From: Solibacillus sp. FSL R5-0449
GTDB taxonomy: Bacteria; Bacillota; Bacilli; Bacillales_A; Planococcaceae
Reading direction: 5' to 3'
Assembly: GCF_037975215.1 (NCBI RefSeq)
Contig: NZ_CP150239.1
Coordinates: 844,001-908,000 of the forward strand
Length of the DNA: 64,000 nucleotides
Of this stretch, positions 10,735 through 20,800 are shown piece by piece (the stretch's first letter is position 1; the number at the start of each line of letters is the position of its first letter). The notes below the pieces were generated by a model. The model saw only the letters and a program-made list of their open reading frames with translations, did not search any database and was not told where the DNA came from. A program made the position numbers and the translations under genes.

Positions 10735-10778
10735 AAAAAATCACTTGCCGACGTAAGAAAGCAAGTGATTTTTTGTTA
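10735..10778 (+). terminator. Rho-independent terminator after the 65-aa gene
   Basis: AAAAAATCACTTGC pairs perfectly with GCAAGTGATTTTTT around a 12-base loop. The structure is nearly symmetric in its A and T tails, so it could also act on the minus strand. Confidence 0.9.
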
Positions 10779-10854
10779 TAATGAGAATACTTCAAAAACG
10801 CTCAACATTTTTACATATATAAACTAGCGATTGTTGTCGGAAGGTGGATGAACG

Positions 10855-11649
10855 ATGGATATAAAAAAACTGGATGAATTTGCAAAAGAAATTATTTTTG
10901 AAGCGGGAAAAAATATTCGAGCAGCATTTTCCTATAATATTGAAATCGAAACAAAGTCGAATCCCAATGATTTAGTAACGAATATAGATCGGGAAACGGA
11001 ATTATTTTTTATTGAAAAAATAAAAGCATTTAATCCGGACCATCGTATTTTAGGTGAAGAAGGAATGGGTGAAAAGGTCGATAGCCTTGAAGGGGTTGTA
11101 TGGATTATCGATCCGATTGACGGCACGATGAATTTTGTTAAGCAGCACCGTCATTTCATGATTACAATCGGTATATATGTAGATGGTGTCGGAGTATTGG
11201 GCTACATATTTGATGTAATGCGAGAAGATCTATTTAATGCAATTGCAGGTGTAGGTGCATGGTATAATGATTCACCGTTGCGCAAGCTGCAGCCGGTGAA
11301 AATCGAAGAGGCGGTAATCGGTATCAATGCGAACTGGGTTACGCCGAATAATCGCATCAATCATGAAAAAATTATTGAACTAGTCCGTACGGTACGCGGA
11401 ACCCGTTCTTACGGATCTGCTGCAATGGAAATCGCCTTTGTTGTAAGCGGCAAGCTGGATGCCTATATGTCCATGCGTCTGGCACCGTGGGATATTGGCG
11501 GTGGCGTCATTATAGCGAAAGAAGTAGGGGCAATTGCTACTAACCTAAAAGGCAAAGATTTCGATTATTTATCGAAAGATACATTCCTAATCGCCAACCC
11601 TTCAATTCATCAGTTAATTTTGGAGAAATATATTGAAGTGAAAAAATAA
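10855..11649 (+). CDS. suhB: Inositol monophosphatase family protein (SuhB/YktC)
   Basis: A 264-residue Mg-dependent phosphatase of the inositol monophosphatase superfamily. The metal-binding motifs are present in order: ILGEEGMG near residue 65, the DPIDGTMNF motif near 87-95, and WDIGGG near 205. It hydrolyses inositol or related sugar phosphates; the physiological substrate in Bacilli is not established. It is equivalent to YktC, the usual neighbour of yktAB. GGAAGGTGGATGAACG precedes the ATG. The gene is monocistronic: a terminator lies upstream and a repeat plus terminator downstream. Confidence 0.92.
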   Translation: MDIKKLDEFAKEIIFEAGKNIRAAFSYNIEIETKSNPNDLVTNIDRETELFFIEKIKAFNPDHRILGEEGMGEKVDSLEGVVWIIDPIDGTMNFVKQHRHFMITIGIYVDGVGVLGYIFDVMREDLFNAIAGVGAWYNDSPLRKLQPVKIEEAVIGINANWVTPNNRINHEKIIELVRTVRGTRSYGSAAMEIAFVVSGKLDAYMSMRLAPWDIGGGVIIAKEVGAIATNLKGKDFDYLSKDTFLIANPSIHQLILEKYIEVKK

Positions 11650-11730
11650 AAATAAAGTATGGCAGATGTAGAAATTAATTAGAGAATATAAAAACTCACT
11701 ATATGAAACGGATATTTTATAAAATTGATT

Positions 11731-11832
11731 GGAATGGAGGGGAGGCGACTCCTGCGGGAATAGCGTGACGCCTGAGACTACAGGCTCAGGCCACGCCCGC
11801 GGAAAGCGTCCGACCCGGAATGGAAAACAATT
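11731..11832. repeat. Palindromic GC-rich intergenic repeat, full copy
   Basis: A roughly 100-base GC-rich island in AT-rich sequence, between suhB and its terminator. The inner arms GCGTGACGCCTGAG and CTCAGGCCACGC form a stem. The outer blocks are GGCGACTCCTGCGGGAA and CCCGCGGAAAGCGTCC, and the edges carry GGAATGGAGG and CCGGAATGGAAAACAAT. This build (CTCCTGCGGGAA ... CGCGGAAAGCG) is a non-coding repeat I recall as common between genes in Bacillaceae and Planococcaceae. Decayed copies lie at 21325, 27416 and 37427. Confidence 0.75.
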
Positions 11833-11840
11833 TTCAAACA

Positions 11841-11880
11841 AAAAACCCCTATTTTTCTCGTAGAGAAAAATAGGGGTTTT
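11841..11880 (+). terminator. Bidirectional terminator between suhB and ylaF
   Basis: AAAACCCCTATTTTTCTC pairs perfectly with its complement across a four-base loop (GTAG). The tails are A-rich on the left and T-rich on the right, so it serves both the suhB transcript and the convergent ylaF transcript. Confidence 0.92.
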
Positions 11881-11906
11881 GGATTACAACACCGAAGTTT
11901 TTATTT

Positions 11907-12122
11907 CTATAGTAAACCTTGATCTCTGAATTTACGTTTTGTCTTAAATGCCATACCGAAAATTCCGCACATTACGATAACACCTAAAATAACACCGATC
12001 CAGCCAGTTGTTTCATATTTTGGTCCTGTCATGAAAACAAGAGAAAATGCAAATCCAATGCTAATCATTGAAAGAATCGCAGCTAATGCGTAGATAAACA
12101 TCACAAATTTTGCTTTATTCAT
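11907..12122 (-). CDS. ylaF: YlaF family small membrane protein (DUF5325)
   Basis: A 71-residue protein with two predicted membrane helices (residues about 6-29 and 38-57) and a short basic cytoplasmic tail FKTKRKFRDQGLL. It matches the small YlaF-type proteins that sit divergent from or beside typA in Bacilli. The function is unknown. The start ATG at 12122 has TATGGAGGTATAAACG upstream on the minus strand, a strong ribosome site. The divergent typA promoter lies within 130 bases. Confidence 0.82.
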   Translation of the reverse strand: MNKAKFVMFIYALAAILSMISIGFAFSLVFMTGPKYETTGWIGVILGVIVMCGIFGMAFKTKRKFRDQGLL

Positions 12123-12180
12123 CGTTTATACCTCCATATACTTTTTATATGTGACAATAAATGTAATTAATTATTGTGAA

Positions 12181-12209
12181 AAGACATTTAATCTTTCATG
12201 TGCTATAAT
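12181..12209 (+). promoter_or_regulatory. Sigma-A type promoter of typA
   Basis: AAGACA at 12181 and a perfect TATAAT at 12204 are separated by 17 bases, 41 bases before the typA ATG. The -10 is also preceded by TGC, close to an extended -10. Confidence 0.7.
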
Positions 12210-12250
12210 ATCACAGTTAAACAATTGAAAAAAGAATATGGAGTGGAATA

Positions 12251-14101
12251 ATGACAAATTTACGTCAAGATATTCGTAATATCGCAATTATTGCTCACGT
12301 TGACCATGGTAAAACAACGTTAGTAGACCAATTATTAAAACAATCAGGGACTTTCCGTTCAAACGAACGTGTTGAAGAACGTGCAATGGACTCTGGTGAT
12401 ATAGAGCGTGAACGTGGAATTACGATTTTAGCTAAAAATACTGCAGTAAATTACAATGGAACTCGTATCAACATCCTTGATACGCCTGGACACGCAGACT
12501 TCGGTGGAGAAGTAGAACGTATCTTAAAAATGGTAGATGGCGTTTGTTTAGTTGTCGATGCGTATGAGGGTTGTATGCCGCAAACGCGCTTCGTTCTAAA
12601 GAAAGCGTTGGAGCAACGTTTAACACCAATCGTTGTAGTTAACAAAGTAGATAAAGATTCAGCTCGTCCACTAGAAGTAGTAGATGAAGTATTGGAATTA
12701 TTAATCGAACTAGGTGCAGATGATGATCAATTAGACTTCCCGGTTGTTTATGCTTCAGGTGTAAACGGGACTGCATCATTAGATCCAGACCCAGCTAACC
12801 AAGAAGAAGACATGAAATGCCTATTCGAGAAAATCATTGAAGCGATCCCAGCTCCAGTAGATAACTCGGACGAGCCATTACAATTCCAAGTAGCATTACT
12901 TGATTATAATGACTTCGTTGGTCGTATCGGTATCGGTCGTGTATTCCGCGGTAAAATTTCTGTAGGTCAACAAGTTTCTCTTATGAAATTAGATGGCACA
13001 GTGAAAAACTTCCGTGTAACAAAAATCTTCGGTTTCTTCGGTTTAAAACGTGAAGAAATTGAAACAGCAATTGCTGGTGATTTAATCGCAGTTTCGGGAA
13101 TGGAAGATATTAACGTTGGTGAAACAGTTTGTCCAACCGAGCATCAAGAAGCATTGACACCATTACGCATTGATGAGCCAACATTACAAATGACATTCTT
13201 AGTAAACAACTCACCATTCGCAGGACGCGAAGGGAAATGGGTAACTTCTCGTAAAATTGAAGAGCGTTTACGTGCACAATTACAAACTGACGTATCTCTA
13301 CGTGTAGAAGATACAGATTCTCCGGATGCTTGGACAGTTTCTGGTCGTGGTGAGCTTCACTTATCGATCTTAATCGAAAACATGCGTCGTGAAGGTTATG
13401 AGCTACAAGTTTCTAAACCACAAGTTATCATCCGTGATATCGACGGCGTAAAATCTGAGCCGATCGAGCGCGTTCAAATCGACGTTCCTGAAGATTCAGT
13501 AGGATCTATCATTGAATCAATCGGTACTCGTAAAGGTGAAATGCTTGATATGGTAAACAACGGTTCTGGACAAGTACGTTTAATCTTTAACGTTCCAGCA
13601 CGTGGTTTAATCGGTTATACAACTGAATTCATGTCGATTACTAAAGGTTTCGGTATCATCAACCATACATTTGATCACTATGCACCAGTAGTACCTGGTA
13701 AAGTAGGCGGACGTCACCAAGGCGTACTTGTTTCTATGGAAAATGGTAAATCAACAACTTATGGTATGATGGGTATTGAAGACCGTGGTACATTATTCAT
13801 TGAGCCGGGTACGGAAGTATACGAAGGAATGGTTGTTGGTGAAAACAACCGTGATGGCGATATTACTGTAAACATTACGAAACAAAAACAAAAAACAAAC
13901 ATCCGTTCAGCGAATAAAGACCAAACGAATGTTATTAAAAAGCCTCGTATTTTAACGCTTGAAGAAGCATTGGAATATTTAGGCGATGATGAGTACCTGG
14001 AAGTAACTCCAGAATCAATCCGTTTACGTAAACAGATCCTTGATAAAGGTGAACGTGAGCGTGTTGCTAAAAAGAAAAAGAACGCTGAGTTAGAAGCTTA
14101 A
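12251..14101 (+). CDS. typA: Ribosome-associated translational GTPase TypA/BipA
   Basis: A 616-residue translational GTPase of the EF-G-like superfamily that acts on the 50S subunit during assembly and stress adaptation. The G domain shows the P loop [15 protein letters not shown] near residue 15, switch I with RERGITI, the [14 protein letters not shown] switch II, and NKVDK. The EF-G domain III/V-like parts and the BipA-specific C-terminal domain (ending in a lysine/glutamate-rich tail) follow. Length and motifs are standard. GGAGTGGAAT precedes the ATG. It is followed 24 bases later by ylaH, giving the conserved typA-ylaH pair. Confidence 0.97.
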   Translation: MTNLRQDIRNIAIIAHVDHGKTTLVDQLLKQSGTFRSNERVEERAMDSGDIERERGITILAKNTAVNYNGTRINILDTPGHADFGGEVERILKMVDGVCLVVDAYEGCMPQTRFVLKKALEQRLTPIVVVNKVDKDSARPLEVVDEVLELLIELGADDDQLDFPVVYASGVNGTASLDPDPANQEEDMKCLFEKIIEAIPAPVDNSDEPLQFQVALLDYNDFVGRIGIGRVFRGKISVGQQVSLMKLDGTVKNFRVTKIFGFFGLKREEIETAIAGDLIAVSGMEDINVGETVCPTEHQEALTPLRIDEPTLQMTFLVNNSPFAGREGKWVTSRKIEERLRAQLQTDVSLRVEDTDSPDAWTVSGRGELHLSILIENMRREGYELQVSKPQVIIRDIDGVKSEPIERVQIDVPEDSVGSIIESIGTRKGEMLDMVNNGSGQVRLIFNVPARGLIGYTTEFMSITKGFGIINHTFDHYAPVVPGKVGGRHQGVLVSMENGKSTTYGMMGIEDRGTLFIEPGTEVYEGMVVGENNRDGDITVNITKQKQKTNIRSANKDQTNVIKKPRILTLEEALEYLGDDEYLEVTPESIRLRKQILDKGERERVAKKKKNAELEA

Positions 14102-14125
14102 TTGGCGTCATTAAGGAAAGGTTGA

Positions 14126-14524
14126 ATGATGTTGAATATTATGGCTGTGTTTGGTAGCTATTTTAATTTAGTATTACTGGCAACTGTATCTACAAATGAA
14201 AGTGAATACGTATTTAATCGTATGTCCGGAATTACAAGATATTTATACGAAAATTTACCGAGCTACGAAATAGCTGGCTATGCAACATTCGTTCTTGTAT
14301 TCCTTATGTCGGCAATTGTATACAAACTTGGTTTTGCAAAAAAACTTTCATTCGGCAGAAATGTCATCATCTATGCATTCCTGTTTATAGGATGTATCGT
14401 GTTAACATTTTTAGCGTTATTTTTACCGATGATTGAAGGTTTAATTGTAGCTGCGCTAATTCTGATCATTTATAAATCACGTTTGTGGCGTGAGAAACGT
14501 GAAGAAGCGAAACAACTAAGTTAA
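14126..14524 (+). CDS. ylaH: YlaH-like membrane protein
   Basis: A 132-residue membrane protein with an N-terminal hydrophobic segment, a hydrophilic stretch (NESEYVFNRMSGITRYLYENLP) and three further helices, ending in a basic tail WREKREEAKQ. It corresponds by position and topology to B. subtilis YlaH, whose function is unknown. AAGGAAAGG lies four bases before the first of two adjacent ATG codons (14126 and 14129); either could be used. It is co-transcribed with typA and closed by a terminator. Confidence 0.85.
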   Translation: MMLNIMAVFGSYFNLVLLATVSTNESEYVFNRMSGITRYLYENLPSYEIAGYATFVLVFLMSAIVYKLGFAKKLSFGRNVIIYAFLFIGCIVLTFLALFLPMIEGLIVAALILIIYKSRLWREKREEAKQLS

Positions 14525-14526
14525 TA

Positions 14527-14570
14527 AAGAGGGGGGATGTGTTAATTTGGACACATTCCCTTCTTTTTTT
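14527..14570 (+). terminator. Rho-independent terminator after ylaH
   Basis: A stem between GGGATGTGT and ACACATTCCC with G/A-rich and T-rich flanks, followed by eight T residues. It ends the typA-ylaH transcript. Confidence 0.85.
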
Positions 14571-14582
14571 AAGGCGGTTTGT

Positions 14583-14612
14583 TTGAAAACGCTTTATTCG
14601 GAGCGTTATAAT
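14583..14612 (+). promoter_or_regulatory. Sigma-A type promoter with an overlapping cre-like site
   Basis: TTGAAA at 14583 and a perfect TATAAT at 14607, spaced 18 bases, 40 bases before the next gene. The -35 overlaps TTGAAAACGCTTTAT, which departs at only one fixed position from the loose CcpA consensus WTGNAANCGNWNNCW. Confidence 0.6.
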
Positions 14613-14651
14613 TCATAACTGGGGATAATAACAAAAATGGAGTAGAGTAAA

Positions 14652-15290
14652 ATGAATCTTACAAAAAAACAAGTCTTTATCATTGTTGGTTTAGCGATAA
14701 TTATTATATCTTGCGTTATTTTTATACCTGCAGTATTGTCTGCGAAAAATGAAGATAATGCAGCTGCGGAACTAAGTGAAATTTATAACGAACAATTTGT
14801 TGTCACAAAATCTACGGCACCTGCATTCGGTGATGATTTTGAAATAACTGTCCAATCGGAAACATCAAAAATAGTGTATGATTTTGAAGTAAAAGACGGT
14901 CAATATTTTGGCGAATATTATGGTGAAAATGTAAACATGCAAGTAAATGAACTGATTCAACCAATTGTTGGAGAAGAGATTTTAGTGATGTCGAATGTAT
15001 TCCAGGAAGGTTTGGAAGAAGAGACAGCACTTGATAATGTGAAAGCGGAAAAAGCGACTGTCCATTTATTAGTGGATGACGAGGTTTCGGAAGCGACAGC
15101 ACAGCAAATTGCAGATACTTTAAAATCACAGTTCGGTGAAATTCCAGTTGCGATAGAAGCGTATGTTGTTGATGAAGAACGTGTTTTAGAAGGGGTAAAA
15201 ACAGAGGTTTTGAACTTTTTCCAGCTTAGCAAAATTAACGGAGAAAGCTTCGTCGATTTCAAATTCCACGAACAGTCTTTTAAATATTAA
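14652..15290 (+). CDS. Membrane-anchored or exported hypothetical protein, 212 aa
   Basis: No family recognised. The N terminus has a short basic region (MNLTKKQ) and a long hydrophobic stretch to about residue 30, followed by an acidic extracytoplasmic domain of about 180 residues. IIISC at residues 17-21 fits a lipobox, but the hydrophobic run continues past Cys21, so a signal anchor is at least as likely. The rest is rich in Glu and Val with no cysteine. The gene has its own sigma-A promoter and a terminator, hence is monocistronic. It occupies the place where B. subtilis has ylaJ, but the resemblance is not convincing. Confidence 0.7.
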   Translation: MNLTKKQVFIIVGLAIIIISCVIFIPAVLSAKNEDNAAAELSEIYNEQFVVTKSTAPAFGDDFEITVQSETSKIVYDFEVKDGQYFGEYYGENVNMQVNELIQPIVGEEILVMSNVFQEGLEEETALDNVKAEKATVHLLVDDEVSEATAQQIADTLKSQFGEIPVAIEAYVVDEERVLEGVKTEVLNFFQLSKINGESFVDFKFHEQSFKY

Positions 15291-15328
15291 TAAGTAAAAT
15301 CCTTATAAAGATTCGGAAATTTTATACG

Positions 15329-15366
15329 CAAAAACCCATTTTTCTCAATGAGAAAAATGGGTTTTT
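15329..15366 (+). terminator. Bidirectional terminator
   Basis: AAAAACCCATTTTTCTC pairs perfectly with its complement around AATG. It lies between the convergent 212-aa gene and ylaI and can serve both. Confidence 0.9.
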
Positions 15367-15384
15367 AGTTTTCCAAATCGTAGT

Positions 15385-15588
15385 TTAAAACTCTTCATCA
15401 AATTTTGAAGATGTTCGGAAAAAGCGGAATTTTCCTGTGGCGATTCGTTTATGTGTGTTTTCGGAAATACGATTCGAACATTCTGGACACATAAACGTAT
15501 GGATGGGACGATTGCGTAATTTTTTCGCTAAAGGTAAATCGTTTGGTAGTTCATGTAGTGTATCGCAAATGACACATTTTACACGCAT
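15385..15588 (-). CDS. ylaI: YlaI family zinc-ribbon protein (DUF2197)
   Basis: A 67-residue protein with two cysteine pairs, CVIC near the N terminus (residues 5-8) and CPEC near 34-37, which is the four-cysteine zinc-ribbon layout of YlaI/DUF2197. The LRNRPIHTFMCPEC segment and the basic tail (TGKFRFF) match the family closely. Its role is unknown; nucleic-acid or protein binding is plausible for so small a ribbon. The ATG follows GGAGGATTTCGTC on the minus strand, immediately after the upstream ylaL-like gene, so the two are co-transcribed. Confidence 0.9.
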   Translation of the reverse strand: MRVKCVICDTLHELPNDLPLAKKLRNRPIHTFMCPECSNRISENTHKRIATGKFRFFRTSSKFDEEF

Positions 15589-15600
15589 GACGAAATCCTC

Positions 15601-16101
15601 CTATTGAATACGAATCGCACGCACATTTTTTATTGGATTTTCAACATTAGAACCATCAGCAAATAATACATGTACTGGTCCATCTTCTAATAGCGGTTTG
15701 CCATCTTGGCTGAACTTGAAAATGAAACTTTCAGCCTGCTCTAACGGAAATGCAAATTCCTCGCCTGTCGTACATTCAAAAACAACTTCATTTGCACCAT
15801 CAGCAAGTTCTGCATTTTTCAGGAATGGTTTGATTTCCATACCGAATGTGCCTGTCATCATGCCTTTACGGTCAAATTTACGTTCAGTTTTTAATGTAGG
15901 CGGAAATACTGCACCTTCCATAATTTCACGCGACCAGTGTGCGCCCATATCACGTAAATATTTTTCGTTATTTTCTTCAACTTTTTCTGATACAAAATAT
16001 GTATTCAGATCCAGTTTACGATCATCAAAAATCCATACAGTAGGATCTAATGTTAGTTCAAATTTAACCGCACCTTTAATTGGAATGATTGTTTCGGTCA
16101 T
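15601..16101 (-). CDS. YlaL-like hypothetical protein
   Basis: A soluble protein of 166 residues from the chosen start. It begins MTETIIPIKGAVKFELTLDP and continues WIFDDRKLDL, followed by a basic motif TERKFDRKGMMTGTFGMEIKPFL. No membrane segment is seen. Its position before ylaI and near ylaN, and its sequence character, suggest the B. subtilis YlaL type; I am not certain. The ATG at 16101 is preferred over a GTG at 16119 because GAAGGGGGACTT lies just upstream. It is transcribed together with ylaI, away from ylaN. Confidence 0.75.
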   Translation of the reverse strand: MTETIIPIKGAVKFELTLDPTVWIFDDRKLDLNTYFVSEKVEENNEKYLRDMGAHWSREIMEGAVFPPTLKTERKFDRKGMMTGTFGMEIKPFLKNAELADGANEVVFECTTGEEFAFPLEQAESFIFKFSQDGKPLLEDGPVHVLFADGSNVENPIKNVRAIRIQ

Positions 16102-16271
16102 TTGTAAGTCCCCCTTCACTAAGTTCCTTCATAATTATAACGCGATTCTTCATAGAAAGAAATATAATTGAATTGAACGCAAAACATACAAAGACACTTG
16201 CATTTTTGAATGTAAAAAGATACACTTTACTAAGATAGAATCGAAGAAATATCATAGATGGGGGCGTCCTC

Positions 16272-16553
16272 ATGGATACGAAAGCACAAGCTTCCTTTCA
16301 GGAAAAAGCGTTAGAGCTGTTAACTGCGGATGCAGATAAAATTGCTCGATTAATTCGCGTACAAATGGATAATCTGACAATGCCATCTTGTCCGTTATAT
16401 GAAGAAGTTTTAGATACACAAATGTTTGGTTTATCGCGTGAAATTGAATTTGCCGCGAAACTAGGGCTGATCGAACGTGAACAAGGTAAGCAAATTCTCG
16501 ATTCCTTGGAGAAAGAGCTTTCTTTATTACATGATGCGTATACAGACAAATAA
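16272..16553 (+). CDS. ylaN: YlaN (UPF0358), Fur-associated iron-response protein
   Basis: A 93-residue all-helical acidic protein of the UPF0358 family, with the typical [19 protein letters not shown] segment and the [17 protein letters not shown] block. In Staphylococcus aureus and B. subtilis YlaN is needed under iron limitation and has been reported to bind Fur and relieve Fur repression in response to iron. The start follows GATGGGGGCGTCCTC. It has its own terminator directly after the stop and is followed by ftsW, the same order as in B. subtilis. Confidence 0.93.
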   Translation: MDTKAQASFQEKALELLTADADKIARLIRVQMDNLTMPSCPLYEEVLDTQMFGLSREIEFAAKLGLIEREQGKQILDSLEKELSLLHDAYTDK

Positions 16554-16556
16554 AAG

Positions 16557-16594
16557 AAAACTCAAACGCTACATTGCGGTTTGAGTTTTTTTTT
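16557..16594 (+). terminator. Rho-independent terminator after ylaN
   Basis: AAAACTCAAAC pairs with GTTTGAGTTTT, followed by a run of nine T residues. It lies just before the ftsW start, so ftsW must be read from readthrough or a promoter inside this short gap. Confidence 0.88.
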
Positions 16595-16613
16595 CAAAGA
16601 TGAGGTTTATTAC

Positions 16614-17786
16614 ATGAAACAATATTTTAAAAATTATTTCCGCAATTTTGATTATGGTTTGTTATTCGTTTATATTTTATTGATGTTATTTGGACTTGTC
16701 ATGATTTACAGCTCGAGTATTTGGGTTTCTATTATGCAATATGATGCAAATCCTAATTTTTATTACAATCGTCAGCTCGTCAATATCATTTTGGCACTGA
16801 TTTTGTTTACGGTCGCTGTTATCACACCCTATAAAAGATTATCCAGTAAATCTATATTAGGTCTTTTACTGGCAATTATGTTTATACTAGAGTTATGGCT
16901 TTTAATAGCCGGCAATAGTGTTAACGGTTCAAGAAGTTGGATTAGCCTATTTGGCCTCATGAATTTCCAGCCATCCGAATTTGCCAAACTCTTTATTATT
17001 ATTTTCTTTGCGGGAACTTTTTACCGTAAAAGTGTGAACCGTGGTTCGATGCAGCTGTTAACATTTGATGATGTGTCGTATCCGCTGGGCATGTGGCTGT
17101 TTATCGTACTTGTTGTCGGTTTTGAGACCGATCTCGGTGCACTTGTCATCATTGTAGCCATTGCACTTGTTGTTGTTATTACGAGCGGACTTAGAGGTAA
17201 AACGCTCGGGCGAATTTTTGGCCTGCTTTCGGCTTTGGGTGTTGTCGGAATGATCGGGATTTTAATCTTTAAATGGGATACGGTTTTTAATGCGAGTCGA
17301 AGAGGCCGTATTACTTCCTTTTTGGACCCTTTCAGCGATCCGCTTAATTCCGGGTATCATGTTGTCAACGGCTATTATGCAATCGGAGCGGGGGGCTTGG
17401 AAGGGCGCGGGCTCGGGCAGTCGATTCAAAAGCTTGGATATGTACCTGAACCGCAAACCGATTTCATTATGGCGATTATTGCCGAAGAGTTAGGGATTTT
17501 TGGTGTATCAATTGTTATTCTTGGTTTAGGCTTTATTGTGATGCGCGGTTATTATATCGCGATGTCAACAAAAGATCCGCTTGCACGAATGTTAGCGGCG
17601 GGCATTTCTACATGGATTGGATTACAGACTTTTATTAATTTAGGTGGATTATCGGGACTTATCCCGTTAACCGGAGTAACGTTACCTTTTATTAGCTATG
17701 GCGGTACTTCTATATTATTGCTCTCAGTAGCAATGGGGATACTTATTAATGTATCCACACATCACAAATTGGAAAAAAGAAAGTAA
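16614..17786 (+). CDS. ftsW: FtsW/RodA/SpoVE family SEDS peptidoglycan polymerase
   Basis: A 390-residue polytopic SEDS protein with about ten membrane helices. It carries the conserved NGSRSW and FQPSEFAKL block, the long extracytoplasmic loop with LDPFSDPLNSGYH, PEPQTDFIMAIIAEELG, and the C-terminal LPFISYGGTS motif. SEDS glycosyltransferases polymerise lipid II together with a class B PBP; its place before pycA matches B. subtilis ftsW (ylaO), the division enzyme. The ATG at 16614 follows GATGAGGTTTATTAC; an upstream TTG falls inside the ylaN terminator and is rejected. It is read 17 bases before pycA. Confidence 0.92.
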   Translation: MKQYFKNYFRNFDYGLLFVYILLMLFGLVMIYSSSIWVSIMQYDANPNFYYNRQLVNIILALILFTVAVITPYKRLSSKSILGLLLAIMFILELWLLIAGNSVNGSRSWISLFGLMNFQPSEFAKLFIIIFFAGTFYRKSVNRGSMQLLTFDDVSYPLGMWLFIVLVVGFETDLGALVIIVAIALVVVITSGLRGKTLGRIFGLLSALGVVGMIGILIFKWDTVFNASRRGRITSFLDPFSDPLNSGYHVVNGYYAIGAGGLEGRGLGQSIQKLGYVPEPQTDFIMAIIAEELGIFGVSIVILGLGFIVMRGYYIAMSTKDPLARMLAAGISTWIGLQTFINLGGLSGLIPLTGVTLPFISYGGTSILLLSVAMGILINVSTHHKLEKRK

Positions 17787-17803
17787 TTGGGGGTTAAGGA
17801 GAA

Positions 17804-20800
17804 ATGAAGTCGATTCAAAAGATTTTAGTTGCAAACCGAGGCGAAATCGCAATCCGTATTTTACGCGCCTGTAATGAGTTACATATTAAAACAGTGGCAA
17901 TTTATTCCCGTGAAGATAGCGGATCATATCACCGCTATAAAGCAGACGAAGCATATATCATCGGCGTAGGTAAAAAACCGATAGATGCTTATTTGGATAT
18001 TGAAGGCATCATCAAAATTGCAAAAGAGGCCAATGTGGATGCGATTCATCCTGGTTACGGCTTTTTATCGGAGAATGTTGATTTCGCACGACGTTGTGAA
18101 GAGGAAGGTATTCAGTTTATTGGACCGACTTCAAAGCATCTTGATATGTTTGGTGACAAAGTAAAAGCACGTGAACAGGCAGTTTCTGCGGAAATCCCGG
18201 TTATACCTGGTACAGACGGTCCTGTAGCAAACTTAGAGGAAGTAGAACAGTTTAGTGAAGCATATGGCTTCCCGATCATGATTAAGGCGGCTCTTGGCGG
18301 CGGTGGACGTGGGATGCGTTTAGTCAATTCCAAAGAAGAACTGCAATCAGCTTATGAGCGTGCAAAATCTGAAGCAAAAGCAGCATTTGGATCGGACGAA
18401 GTATATGTGGAGAAGGCGATAATTAAGCCGAAGCATATTGAAGTACAAATCATCGGGGATACACACGGCAATATTGTGCATCTATATGAACGTGACTGTT
18501 CGATTCAACGACGTCATCAAAAGGTTGTGGAAATTGCACCATCAAATTCCATTTCCGAACAGCTCCGCAATGATATTTGTGATGCGGCTGTTAAGTTAAT
18601 GAAAAAAGTCGGCTATATTAATGCAGGGACTGTCGAGTTTTTAGTTGCAGACAATCAATTTTATTTCATTGAAGTAAATCCGCGTATTCAAGTTGAACAT
18701 ACGATTACAGAAATGATTACCGGTCTTGATATTGTGCATGCACAAATTAAAGTTGCAGAAGGGCTTGACCTTCATTCGAAAGAAGTAGGAATTCCTGCAC
18801 AGGACAAAATTCCGCTGTTCGGTTATGCGATTCAGTCTCGAGTAACAACGGAAGACCCTGCAAATGACTTTATGCCGGATACAGGGAAACTGATGGTATA
18901 CCGTTCTAGTGGCGGTTTTGGTGTTCGTCTGGACGCAGGAAATGGCTTCCAGGGTGCTGTTGTCACACCATACTATGATTCCTTGCTTGTAAAAATTTCG
19001 ACTTGGGGAATGACGTTTGAAGAAGCAGCAGCGAAAATGGACCGTAACTTACGCGAATTCCGTATTCGAGGTGTGAAAACAAATATTCCATTTTTAGGGA
19101 ATGTTGTAGTACATGAAAAATTCATAAAAGGCGAGTTTGACACGAGCTTTATCGATACGACACCGGAATTATTTGAATTCCCTGAACGTAAAGACCGTGG
19201 TACGAAACTATTAAACTATATCGGAAATGTCACATTAAATGGATTCCCAGGTGTTGAAAAACGTACAAAGCCGATTTTTGTACAGCCTGATAAGCCAAAA
19301 GTAGACATTCTTATTCCTACTCCAGCAGGCACAAAGCAAATTCTTGATGCGCAGGGTGCAGACGGGCTTGTGAAATGGATTAAAGAGCAAGAAGATGTTT
19401 TACTGACAGACACGACATTCCGTGATGCCCATCAGTCGTTGCTTGCAACGCGTGTGCGTACACAGGATATGCTTGAAATTGCAGACGAAACATCTCGTCT
19501 GATGCATGATTATTTCTCACTTGAAATGTGGGGTGGGGCAACGTTTGATGTTGCATACCGATTCCTAAGTGAAAATCCATGGGACCGATTGGAAAAACTT
19601 AGAAAGAAAATTCCGAATGTTCTGTTTCAAATGCTGTTACGCGGAGCGAATGCGGTAGGTTATACGAACTATCCTGATAATCTGATTCGTGAGTTTATTC
19701 AGGAATCCGCTTCTTCAGGTGTGGATGTTTTCCGTATTTTCGACTCGCTGAACTGGATTAAAGGAATGGAAGTAGCGATTGATGAAGTACGTAATAGCGG
19801 AAAAGTAGCGGAAGCGGCCATCTGTTACACAGGCGATATTTTAGATGACAGCCGTGCGAAATATACGGTTCAATACTACAAAGATATGGCACGTGAGCTA
19901 GAGGCAACAGGTGCGCATATTCTGGCAATTAAAGATATGGCGGGATTACTGAAACCACAGGCAGCATACCGACTTATTTCCGAGCTGAAAGATGCGACTA
20001 GTCTGCCAATCCACTTGCATACACATGATACGAGCGGAAATGGTATTTACTTATATGCGAAAGCAATTGAAGCGGGTGTTGATATTATTGATACAGCATT
20101 AGGTTCAATGGCTGGTTTAACATCTCAGCCAAGCGCCAACTCATTGTACTATGCAATGAAGGGTTCTGAACGTAATGTACGTGGAGATATTGAAAGCCTG
20201 GAAAAATTATCGTACTACTGGGAAGATGTTCGTAAATATTATACAGATTTCGAAAGTGGCATGAATGCACCACATTCTGAAATTTATGTACATGAAATGC
20301 CTGGCGGTCAATACAGTAACCTGCAGCAACAAGCAAAAGCAGTCGGTTTAGGCGACCGTTGGGATGAAGTGAAGAAGATGTATTCCCGTGTAAATCTAAT
20401 GTTCGGTGATATTGTAAAAGTAACACCGTCATCAAAGGTAGTAGGGGATATGGCATTATTTATGGTGCAAAATGATTTAACGGAAGACAATATTGTTGAG
20501 CGAGGACAAACGATTGATTTCCCTGAATCCGTGATTGAATTCTTCCAAGGCTATTTAGGACAGCCGCATGGCGGATTCCCGGTAGAAATCCAGAAAGTTG
20601 TATTGAAGGATCGTACACCGATTACAGTTCGTCCGGGAGAATTATTGCCGCCGGTTGATTTTGATCAGCTGACAGCAGAATTAACCGAAAAATGTGGACG
20701 GGCTCCGTCTAAACAAGACGTATTGGCCTATGCGCTTTACCCGAAAGTATTTGAGCAATATATTGATGCAGTAAATGCATTCGGTGATGTTTCTGTACTC

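Noticed and set aside
10744-10785. TATAAT before suhB as a promoter
   Set aside because: The -10-like hexamer follows the terminator T tract and has no suitable -35 at 16-18 bases, so the evidence is too weak.
15698-16171. 157-codon forward frame opposite the ylaL-like gene
   Set aside because: It lies antisense to a gene with a clear ribosome site and shows no recognisable motif.
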